The translations under genes were made by a program, and so were the position numbers. The notes beneath the pieces were generated by a model. It saw only the letters and a list, made by a program, of their open reading frames with translations, was not told where the DNA came from and searched no databases. A stretch of DNA of 64,000 nt, from the NCBI GenBank assembly GCA_022539475.1, contig VCMS01000026.1:358277-422276 (forward strand), read 5' to 3'. Origin of the DNA: Gracilaria domingensis. Taxonomy: Eukaryota; Rhodophyta; Florideophyceae; Gracilariales; Gracilariaceae. This document shows, piece by piece, positions 54,902-64,000 of this stretch (positions are counted from its first letter, which is position 1; every line of letters starts with the position of its first letter).

Positions 54902-56135
54902 TCAGAAGTGGAACAGTTTTAATTGTCGTTTTGACGACCACACCCAGCCTTGCATCGACACCGGAACGCTTAGTGTGTCCAGCTTGGATGCCAGCGAACT
55001 GAGCAGTTGTTTCAGATGCTCAACACTGATAAGTACGTGCACCAGAACTAGATGTTGGAGACCCGGTAGAGAAGATATATCTGTACAGAGAGCGGCGAGC
55101 AAGGTATGCATGCCCATTTTCGGCACGAATGGGTCATGCCACAGTAGAGTGTGACGATTGAGAGATTTCGGTAGATTCAAAGGCTCATTGCGCCCAACGA
55201 CGGTATCAAACTGGCGCAATGCACGATATTTAACGTTGGCGTCCGCGTTCAAATGAGACGCTGCCACCAAGCGTTTCGAGAGCGGGGGCGCAGCATGACT
55301 GAGCGAAGCATCGAGACACGGCCCATTTCGAAAGACGTGGAACGCGACAGTGTGCATAGCAAGCAAAACAGGTTGCAGCGATAAGGGCAACCGACACACG
55401 AGACAAGTGGTGCGTAGCACCAAATGTATGAGATTCGGAAACGTTCGCAACGCCAGCAGCAGCTCCTCCGAGTTCACATCGTCCACAAAGATATTGAACG
55501 ACTCCAAACGAGGCGCCATTCTGGCAACGCGTTCCAGCAGGACGAAATGACAAGCGTTCCTAACGCCGCTAATCGTCAGGCCGTCTTCCATCTCCGTGAG
55601 ATGGGCGGTACGCAAATCAATACGCAACGCCCTCTGGCACTTGACGCGACGGTATCCAGAAACAGCTCGCTGGCGGCGGTGGGAAACGACGTGACGAACA
55701 GCTACTGCACGCACAGAGCGTCGGTGACGGCTGTAGGCAACGGCGGCGAGAGCGACATGCTCACGTAGGTAAGATGCGGCGCGGCCAGCAGGCGTCGGAA
55801 GACGGCGACGTGGCACGGCCATCCGAAGGTGAGCAGCTCGAGCGCGTGGAGCGAGTCACGCAGCACGGCGGACCAGCGCGGCGTCGCTCTCGAAGCGCAG
55901 CGTGAGCGAGTGAGAAAGCGCGTGCGCCATGACGCGGCTCAGGTAGGGCGACTTGCACGCGAGCGCGAGCGCGGGCGCGCTCATACCGGTGTGCGGGGCG
56001 CGCGCAAAGCATATGCATGACGCGCAGCAGCACGTCGTACGAGAGGCGGTGCACCCGCCATGCGCGGTTGCGCGGAGCAATGCGGGAGCGCCACGCAAAG
56101 GCAAGGCGTGTCACACGGGGCTTGCCGAGGAGCAT
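54902..56135 (-). pseudogene. F-box/LRR-like gene with several frameshifts
   Basis: From the ATG at 56135 the first piece (MLLGKPRVTRLAFAWR) reaches LSYDVLLRVMHMLCARP, an F-box-like helix pair. The sense then shifts frame near 56005 (MSAPALALACKSPYLSRVMA). It shifts again near 55860 (LHALELLTFGWPCHVAVF, LAAPHLTYVSMSLS), meets a TAG, and shifts a third time near 55620. From there a long open part to 54902 shows leucine-rich units (LESFNIFVDDVNSEELLLAL, FPNLIHLVLRTTCLV, LPGLQHLVLVHVLIS). F-box/LRR proteins select substrates for SCF ubiquitin ligases. Three shifts and one stop make it a pseudogene unless the assembly is poor here. High GC at third positions shows it was a typical coding gene. 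Confidence 0.55.
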
Positions 56136-56240
56136 AATCCGCACAGGTACTGCGGCGGTACAGCCATGGGCTTTATGGATAACGCGTGCAGCGCGTGTGG
56201 CTTACAGCGCGCCTACATATACTAAAGTACTGTACACGTG

Positions 56241-57500
56241 TCAGCGATGCACGAGCGCGCCGAAGCGGCGCAGGTAATCGCGCACGTAGAGCACGCCCAT
56301 GCTGCACTGGCCGGCGAAGAGCATGCCCTTCATGAGCACGTTGCACTCTGCGCCTCTCCAAACGCTGACACGCGCATCAGCAGCAGCTGCGACAGCATGC
56401 CCAGGAACACGTACGGGCGGAGCATGCGGAAGCCGCGGAACGCCACGTACTCGTGCAGGATCGCGATCAGAAGAAACGTCCCCAGCGCCACCGTGCTCCG
56501 CCACCTTGTGCCGCCACACGCCCTCCACGGACAGGTGGCGCAGACACCACTCATGCGCCAGCACGTTCCACTCGCGCCAGAACGCCTGCAGAGTTGTCGC
56601 TTTCCATCACTCGCGGTAGAACTGCCGGTCTGCGGCGCGCGTCATCTCTGCCATCACGTTCAGTGCGCAGTGGAAGAACTCGAAGAACAGCAGCAGCCAG
56701 ATGAAGAAGCACGGCGGCGCCAGTTTCACCATGTACCACAGCAGTTGCGCTCGCCGTCGGTGCCGCGACCGAGCCGCCAGTTCAGCACGCAGAACTGCGG
56801 GATCAACACATGCTGAATCACCATGCACACCACCATCTGGATGCTGTACCACCCTACGTATCGGACGCGCACCGTCTGAGTGCGTGGGTAGCTCGTTTCT
56901 TACACCAGCACTGGCGCCATCGCATAGTACAACATATTGCCGGCCGTCAGGTTGCACGAGTAATTCAGTTGCTTGCTGCTCGCTGCATTGGGGCGTCTGC
57001 GCAAGTCCAACGAAGATTCCGATGCTGCACTAGTGGTTGCCGTCGTTGTGGTTGTGGTTGTGGTTGTCCTCGCCGTCGCCGTCGCCGTCGCTGACGCCGC
57101 CGTCGTCGTAGTCATTCGGTTATTATCATTTGACGCACTAGCGCGCAACCGTTGGCGCTGACGTTGTATTCGGCGAAGCTGAGTCTCCTCATCCAGCAGC
57201 ATGTTGGTCAGCTCATAATTGTGCTGCTTGAACGCCACCGCCACGAACACCATGCCCTGAATCAGTCCGAACAACGGATTCAACCGCGCCAGAAACAGGA
57301 GCTTCCCGGCCACAGTGAAGAATAATAACAAACTTAAGCCGTGCAGAATAAGCGTCTGGTGCACGGTAATCCATCTTGTCTGCATACCTTGGTGATTAAG
57401 TACGCCACAAAAAACCGCAACGGCAGTAACAATTTAAGAAACAGCGAATGCACGGCTTGCTTGAACAAACTGACGTAACAAAAGGAACTCTGCCACGCAC
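56241..57500 (-). pseudogene. DGAT1/SOAT-type acyltransferase (MBOAT), broken
   Basis: Read on the minus strand, the pieces follow the order of DGAT1. There is a hydrophobic start (LLPLRFFVAYLITK, HGLSLLLFFTVAGKLLFLA), then a Thr/Ala-rich simple-repeat insert (GTGGTT/GCCGTC repeats at about 57040-57110). Next come NYSCNLTAGNMLYYAMAP, YPRTQTVRVRYVGWY, FFEFFHCALNVMAEMTR and the FYxDWW motif as FYRE-stop-W. The end holds LAHEWCLRHL, ILHEYVAFRGFRMLRP with the catalytic His, and a final GQCSMGVLYVRDYLRRFG. Defects are TAA at 56900-56902, TGA at 56607-56609 in place of the motif Trp, and frame changes near 56755, 56505 and 56340. The family makes triacylglycerol or sterol esters in the ER. Five lesions mark this as a pseudogene. 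Confidence 0.75.
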
Positions 57501-59254
57501 CAAAACCGTTCTCCAAAACATTTCTGACAACAAAAACTCCAGACTAAACGCAAGCAACATGAACGACAGGTTGCAAAACCCCTCTAGACATCAGACTTGA
57601 GCTCCTCTAGAAGCTCGAATTAGAACGAGTTTGTAGGTTCCGTAACAATTCTTCAATTGGTTGCAGCCCCGTTGCGCGCTGGTTTGTGACGTACAGTCGA
57701 CGGGCGAGAGACGGAGTCGGCATTCTATATCAGAACCATGAAGGAGGAACAGGAACACTTCCGAACGGTGGGGCCGCACCATTCGTAGTCTCCGGGACGG
57801 TCCCGCAAGAGTTAGTCGTGGAAGCCAATGGACGCTTTGAGGGCCTGCAACAACCCTGCCGACCGTCGCTCGGAGCAGCACGAGGGCGACAGTCTTCCAC
57901 CGCTGCGTGCATCACGCGCTCGCAAAGCCCAGCAATGTTGAAGGTGCTAATGGTGGCGCGTGGAGAAAAGCAAGAGGAGCGGACGGGAAGGAAGAACAAG
58001 CGCACGAGACGCGAAAGAATCAATCAAAAAGCCATTTTTAAACGTCCAGTGCGCAATGAGGGGGAGGGTAAGCGGTGATCACCGGCAGCGAAGCATAGAA
58101 GGTGAGAATAGAAGACAGGAAATTGGGCCACGAACAACGGAGGTTCGAACACGGTATGATCGACGGTGAAAGCGGCTGGCGGGGGCGGTTACGTGCTCGC
58201 ACCAAGAGCTTGCACGCAGGGCCGCGATCAAGAGCGCGACAGTGGCGAAGAGAAGCGGCGTGAAAATAAGCGTGCCCGCGCCGGGATCGTTGACGAAGCG
58301 CTTGAAACCGCAAAAGGCCGCATTGGCGGCCAATCCAGCCCGAAACGTGCGCATGTGCGCGAACGCCTTGCCCGCCAGTCTGGCCGCATGCGTTTCGTTC
58401 AAGCAGCACACGCCTTTTTCTCACGCGTGGTGGAATCGCCGCGGGTGCGGGTCTTCGTAACTGTTGAGCACTCCGTCGACGTGCGTTTGTTCGGCGCCGC
58501 GCACATGCTTGATGCTCGTTTGGCTTCTGCGACATCAGCGTGATCGCTTGGTGAAGCGGGAGCACGTACACTTTGCTCGCAACCTTTTCTGGCGCTTCCA
58601 GTGTCGCGCTGTGTCAGGCATGTCGGAAAGTCAGTTCCGCTTTCGACACTGCGCTGAATCGGCGCCAGTCTAACGCATCGAGAATGCCCAATGACCAGTC
58701 CTCTTATCCCTTTGCTTTGCCTTGCTCCCGTTTCAGTGAGCTTGTACGAGTTTCATTTGAAACGTACATACTATATCCGAATATCATAGCGCAGCAGCAA
58801 ACCCGCCGCATGTTCAAGCCCAATTTCATACCGCCTGTTCGTCTCTTGTTCGACATACTCCTCAGGGACACAAGCACGTACCATCGAGAATCTCAATCGC
58901 AGATACACCCGAGTATCGATACCAGTATCGCCTGCGAACCTTCGACAGCGTGAACGCCATTTATGTTCTTCGACATTAATGCATTAACGCTCAGTTAACA
59001 CGCAGTGTCTTCTTCGTTCTGCGTCGGGTATTTCGCTCACACAAGCAAAAGTCCTTATTGCAGAGTTCTTTTGCCAATGCACGTACTACATCACGTGCTT
59101 GTCGTTATTAGAAAACAAGCCGTTGTTCCTGAAGAAGCACAGATTTGCGAACAGTGTGTCTTCGGGAACGTTAGCGTCCATCATCCCTGGCCATCCGGGT
59201 AGGTATTGTTTGTGGCCAGCTTTTACAAATTACGACGCTCTATCGCTGGCGAAC
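57501..59254. other. Region without a supported gene
   Basis: GC-rich overlapping frames lie on both strands at 57680-58570. A minus-strand piece at 58411-58079 has one hydrophobic segment (LIFTPLLFATVALLIAAL) but no family. I make no gene call. Confidence 0.4.
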
Positions 59255-59845
59255 ATGCTGATACAATGCTCTTTGTTACTAGAAGCATGGTGTATGCTGC
59301 AAAATACTCTTTCCAACATGCCGAGTAGAATGGTCATAAGGATAATGCCTTCCGAATTTAGTATTGTCAATAGCAACGAGGGCTGTCACTACAACGCCTG
59401 CGCGCTTTCTCAGAACATGGCGGGAGCGAAAATCGTGCTCCGTGGTACTGTCGACGACCACCCTCTTGATGAAACGCGCGTGACAACTCAAGTAGGGGAT
59501 ATACTAACCTGGTTTACTATTCATCCTATGACAGAAAGGTCACAGCAGGTGCATCATAAAACACAGCCGATCCTACATGGTACCAAATTGGTAGCTGAAC
59601 TGCACATTCGGAATTGCTCCTGGTTGAAGAACAAGCCGCGCGTGGGCGATGCGCGAATAAAAATGGCGGAGAGCAAGGTGAGCATTTCGCCATCACCGTC
59701 AGATGCGCAGGTGTTGTACGACATCCGGAATGGCGCAGATATGGATGAGGCAGCAACGCGCAAAGCAGGAAACGATGCTGAACGTTCAAAAGTTGGCGCC
59801 GACTTGACAGAATTGCTGCGGGCGAGAGTGGCGATAAGAGTGTGA
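59255..59845 (+). CDS. Hypothetical protein, weak
   Basis: An ATG at 59255 (MLIQCSLLLEAWCMLQ) opens 196 residues to the stop at 59845. The frame continues open upstream without another ATG. The second half is polar and looks coding in composition (VGDILTWFTIHPMTERSQ, AELHIRNCSW, SPSPSDAQVLYDIRNG). No motif is recognised. It is followed 39 bp later by the perfect palindrome at 59885. It may be a fragment of a decayed gene. Confidence 0.3.
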   Translation: MLIQCSLLLEAWCMLQNTLSNMPSRMVIRIMPSEFSIVNSNEGCHYNACALSQNMAGAKIVLRGTVDDHPLDETRVTTQVGDILTWFTIHPMTERSQQVHHKTQPILHGTKLVAELHIRNCSWLKNKPRVGDARIKMAESKVSISPSPSDAQVLYDIRNGADMDEAATRKAGNDAERSKVGADLTELLRARVAIRV

Positions 59846-59884
59846 CCACTGCACCGTAGACTTGGGGGGAAGGCTGTAGATAAT

Positions 59885-59931
59885 GATAAGCTGACGTGAC
59901 TGTCGTACTACGACAGTCACGTCAGCTTATC
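59885..59931. repeat. 47-nt perfect palindrome
   Basis: GATAAGCTGACGTGACTGTC, continuing to 59907, is followed by one unpaired C at 59908 and then its exact inverse to 59931: a 23-bp stem with no mismatch. It contains TGACGTGA/TCACGTCA, half-CRE-like. No coding frame uses it. Confidence 0.95.
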
Positions 59932-60451
59932 TTTCTGCCCCTTTGCAGTACAAGATGGATACACGTGCGCGTCGGTGCGCGCACGTACATTTCGCTCTCG
60001 CGCCCATTTGTCAAGTGAAGAGCACAACGTTGGTCGTGCGCCAGTGTTGACTCCACGCTCACGCGAGTTCTCCTCCGTGCCTTTGAAAAAGACTCCAGTG
60101 CTCGAGATCTTCACCCTTATAAGCGTCGTTGTGTTTGACTTCAACCGTTCAGACCAGAAGAAAAACTATAACTCTCCACTTTTAACTGCCATACAGCATT
60201 CGAGCTATTGTGCTCGCCGTGTTTTTCACGAGAGTAAGCACATAGCAGCTCGTTCCTGTCGCGTTACTGACGTCCCGCAGTCCATCACATGTAGACTATG
60301 TCCCTGCTACAGAAAACGAAAACAATCTACAGCTACTTGCATCGTTCTGCTCACTTCCATTCCAATCTCTGCGAGTATACGTCAACTAAAAACTCAACAA
60401 CAACCAACTATATCATAAACCGTTCATAACGACACGAATAGAGTCTGCATT

Positions 60452-60502
60452 CAGCTGTGAAACAGGCGTATATAATGAATCGCCTAAAACAGTTCACAGC
60501 TG
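60452..60502. repeat. Inverted repeat around a TATA-like loop
   Basis: CAGCTGTGAA at 60452-60461 faces TTCACAGCTG at 60493-60502. Inside, GGCG (60465-60468) faces CGCC (60481-60484) around TATATAATGAAT. Confidence 0.6.
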
Positions 60503-61575
60503 CTTTGGAGCACAGCCAAACATTTTTGCTTCAATATCCTCCCCATTCCATCATAAGCACTGCATCTTCCACTCTCCACCTCTCAATCCGCCAAACCCTG
60601 CCTCCTTAACATCCTACTCACCTCGCAATGCTTATGTCACAACCAACGAGTTAACCACTATTGCCCTGGGCGTGCGGAAACAATAGAACCAGGAAAAGAA
60701 GCGGGTTGCCGTGAATGCCAAAAGTTTCAAAAAAAACTGTTAATCGTTGGTAAAACGGCTCTAAAGTCTTTCTCATCCTTCGATGGCACAACGAGTTTAC
60801 ATTTAGGTCAACAGAAAAGGCGCGTATAAAAACAAACTATTTATATGAATATTGAGGAAGATAATAAGTGGACACTAACTAGTGAAAGATAGAAGTTTGT
60901 ACAGAAGAGCTTACAATGAGAACTTGGATTAGAGGAAGGGGACCAATTCAGGGTAAAAAAAGCCGTGAAACAAGATCAGAAGTTTGAAGAGCTCAACACT
61001 TTTGCTTGCACCGTATGGCATTGACGTCTTCAAGTTAGTGGGAGCCTTGTGTTTTAATTACGTGCAACGAATACAGTGAGGATAATAAGCTCTATTACGC
61101 CATTAGACAGCAGACATACGCAATATAAAGCCATTGGAAGGCCGGTGTCGAGTATGTACTACAAGCAAGCTGGTAGATGAAGATTGTATATTTTCCAGAA
61201 GAGGACAAATGGTGACTGGAGTGCAGACAGACTGAAAACCGAAGCGTAAAATGTTGTCATAACAAGAACGGTAAGAGAGCGATGGATCTAAGGGAAGTTA
61301 AAGATTGAAGGAACTATTTTGGAGATTTGAAGCAACAAATTACATAAGAGACATTTTTGAGTAGCAAAGTAAAAAGGCAAGTATGGGACTGTTATGGCTT
61401 GTAATTATACTTATTGCATCCGTATGACGAGTGTAGTTAGAAACTAGGTCATTGCTGCTGCTCAGTCCGGGGCTAAGTAGTGAGCTTTTGCGTTAAAAGA
61501 CGATATTGATCCTGCCGCCAGTTTCTGTGTCGAGTAAAACGGATGGAGATGAGATATAATTTGTATTTATATTAA
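60503..61575. other. AT-rich, no gene seen
   Basis: No ORF above 60 codons and no repeat recognised. Confidence 0.6.
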
Positions 61576-62002
61576 GTTGGCCACCCGCTGCTTCTAAAAA
61601 ATAACTTTTGGGGAGACGAGAAGGGAGGATCTGAACGCGTGATTGGCGAAAATTGAGTAAAGAATGAGGCCGATTTGAATGGGACGAACGGTGGGATCAT
61701 TGAGGTGGAATGAGTTGCGATTTGCATCCCAACAGGGAGAAAAGTTGAAAACCAACCTAGCACAAACGCAGATTGAGAGAGGATCGCGAAAAAGAGCGGA
61801 TGAGACGGTGCAAACGGCAGAACCTCTACAAAAACTAGGAGACCCCAACATTAACCTGCAAGGCATGGAATTTAATATTCCAAAATTTCTTAATTTTTTT
61901 GAGTGCCAGCCTCTGCCACCCCCTCGCGCGCCCCAGAAAGCCCAAAAACTAGCTTAATTTCCAAAGCGAACAGACAATATTCCACTTTGCAGAACACAGA
62001 CG
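61576..62002 (+). repeat. Dispersed repeat, copy B (5'-truncated)
   Basis: This is homologous to 6618-7045 over its whole length. It starts within the last ~20 codons of the coiled-coil gene (TFGETRREDLNA then stop) with an in-frame TAA a little upstream, and carries the same non-coding tail. The upstream ORF is absent, so this is a 5'-truncated copy. Confidence 0.8.
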
Positions 62003-64000
62003 AACCAAAGGGGGAAAAGAGAGGAATCCCGCGGCGGGACGTGCGGAAAGCGGCAACAGACCCGGCGCCGGGAGACGACGATGTGTATTAAGCCCACGCG
62101 GCATACTCTATACAGAGACGGAACGCTACCAATTGTGGTGAAAGCAGTACAACTGCACAAAAAAGAAACAAGAACTAGTCCGACAGACACGGAATAAAAA
62201 ACATCCGAAGGCACAGGCCCACAATGGTCACGTATTGCGCTGAATATCCCGAGGAATGAAACTGAGTCGTACCGTACGCGCGTGTTTCTCCGGAAGTGAG
62301 TAGACACCTTCGCGATGGCGAAACAGTTCAGAGACCGCCGAACTTCGGTTACCCTTTACTGAGGGGCAGAGGTGGCCGCCGAGGTCCACCTCCTTATATC
62401 GTAACCGCATTACTTAGTTAAACTAAATTAAGTAAATAAGTGCACGCTTGTGGCAGGTCCACACACGTGGAGGTGTTGCAACCCGCCGGCAGCGGTCAAA
62501 AGTAACTATTTGACTATCGAACCAAATTCACTGTGAAAAGGTCAAGATAACCACTAACTGCGTACACGCGACCAAATACTCATCTGGCCCGCCACGTCAT
62601 GGCCGACCCCTCACGGTTGCCATTCTTTCACTACTCCAAAAAAGTATCCCATCCGTGGCGCCAGTTACCTTCCGAGTACCTCGAATCATTTCCTCACAAG
62701 GGGTTTTATGAAAAAAAATCCCCGTTATCGGGCGAGCACGTTTGCTCTACATATCTCCCTCCTAGCGCCAGAAAATCCGGGTTTAAAACAAGCGGAGGTA
62801 CTCATTCAGCGACGAGGTAGTATCAGCGCGGGTCCACCATGGACGTATCCAGATTCCGCGTTCCTCGTCACAACAGACACACGCGCAAGCGCACTCAAAC
62901 TATTCTCCTGCATTCAGACGAATTTCAGAACTTGAAGTCTCCTCCTACGAATCGACGATTCGAGAACCCTCACCAGTGGGTGACGAGCAGCAACTCCAAG
63001 CGACGGGGTTCCCAGACGTTTCGGAAGCTCCCGCAACTCCCTGCGACCAGGATAATTCTCGCGCGCTTTCTGCCTCAACTCCTCTGCCTCAGAGTCAGCA
63101 TCACACTACTACACCGGGAGCCGGTCCGACTCGCGGCGTGGAATTCCTCTTAGGAGGTGCCCTTGCTGGCGACTTCAGCTGGCTGGATGAGCGCGTTTGA
63201 ATCGCTCCTTGTCGAAGATCGACTACCGGAAGAAAGCTGTGCCCTTTTCCAATGCCGCCCTGGCCTCTCTTCACACCGACAGCGGTTCGCAACAGTCGCG
63301 TTGATGGCGATTCATAAACCGCAGAACGGTATGCTGCCTCCCATGCGGCCTCGCACCGAAGATATGGTGGATCCTATAATGGAGACACCGCGTGGCCGGT
63401 TGCACCATCACGTGTTGTCACGAAAGCGGCGCGGCCAGTGGATACGAAACGCTGGATGAAGCGCGCGCGGCTATTGGCGCGATTGGCATACTTCGGAAGG
63501 ACCGAGGCCTCGTTCCCCGAGAGAATCTTCGGAGTCATTACCGCGGTTCGACCTTTCCCGGTTACCGCAACTTACGGAGTAGCATCAAGTTATTGGCGCG
63601 AACCTCGCGACTTCCAGCGGCGGAAAACTCCCGGAAGTCGATGCCGGCGGACATTTCTCCTGCTTCAACAGGCCTACTGCGAGCAGAGATTCCGATCATC
63701 CTATATCCGCCCTTCGGAAAGTGGGAGCCTTTTCTTCGACCGGCTTGCGAAACAGAACCGCAACATGGCGATCCCGGGTTCGAGGTATTCTGATTCCACA
63801 CCAGAAATGGAGGCGCTGAACGGTTGCGTCCGAACGCACCTAGCCGGGTCGATTCGCTCCACTCCCATTGTGGTGGGCTCACTATGCAACGGCTACCACG
63901 CGGGTATTTCCCGGAATGTGCGACTCCGTGCATCTCCTAGTGTTGGGGTCACGCCATGATTGCGCGAATCCGCACTCGGAGCTATTGGATGCTTTTCATC
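62003..64000 (+). other. Retroelement-like debris, gag-like ORFs, unproven
   Basis: A run of plus-strand frames follows the repeat. 62599 (ATG, MADPSRLPFFHYSKK) ends at 62820. 62976-63200 contains PTRGVEFLLGGALAGDFSWL. 63392-63793 and 63438-63959 overlap in different frames to the window's end. Composition (55% GC, CGGAA-rich) resembles the chromodomain piece at 7046-7689. I cannot name a domain, and the frame changes suggest decay. A 12-bp palindrome CCCGGCGCCGGG lies at about 62060. Confidence 0.3.

Noticed and set aside
57680-58570. GC-rich overlapping ORFs upstream of the 59 kb frame
   Set aside because: All six frames are partly open because of base composition. None shows a domain.

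Overview
The window is eukaryotic nuclear DNA from an intron-poor genome. Core proteins (delta-COP, eIF1A, uL13, Wee1-type kinase, BFR1-like protein, CobW/ZNG1 GTPase) sit mostly in single uninterrupted reading frames. The only spliced gene I can prove is eIF1A (one 389-nt intron), and a 63-nt intron is likely in the 5' leader of uL13. A red alga of the Chondrus type fits this style of compact gene islands between repeat-rich stretches, but I cannot exclude another protist lineage from the sequence alone.

Layout. 1-9 kb is a degenerate zone. It holds a divergent pair of unknown genes separated by a nested inverted-repeat element with five long palindromes, a frameshifted reductase-like gene, a fragment of ribulose-phosphate 3-epimerase, a frameshifted coiled-coil gene, a chromodomain stub of a retroelement, and a striking array of about thirteen mini-hairpins. 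9-14.6 kb is AT-rich and gene-free, with an 89-bp tandem repeat and a candidate MITE.

14.6-35 kb is the healthy gene island: a DUF273-like glycosyltransferase, a bZIP factor with a CRE and two G-boxes upstream, a BFR1-like gene head-to-head with delta-COP, eIF1A head-to-head with uL13, a CobW/ZNG1 GTPase, a protein with two MSP domains, and a Wee1-type kinase. Every one of these frames is intact. Two of the head-to-head pairs join functionally related genes (secretory pathway; translation).

35-53 kb is repeats and mobile-element debris: solo or paired LTRs of one family, a broken gag-like gene, a row of three perfect hairpins, a 370-bp tandem repeat, another long hairpin, a decayed Plavaka-like transposase, and a second cluster of the same palindromes seen at 0.7-1.6 kb.

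53-57.5 kb is a graveyard of cellular genes: an unknown frameshifted gene, the N-terminal part of a CHD1-like remodeler with an in-frame stop, an F-box/LRR gene with several frameshifts, and a DGAT1/SOAT-type acyltransferase with two stops and three frameshifts. 57.5-64 kb holds little that is recognisable: a 47-nt palindrome, a second copy of a dispersed repeat, and gag-like ORF debris.

The most unusual signals are the two palindrome clusters whose arms change in compensating pairs, the mini-hairpin array at 7.7-8.05 kb, and several long near-perfect hairpins elsewhere (47.6-47.7, 48.9 and 59.9 kb).
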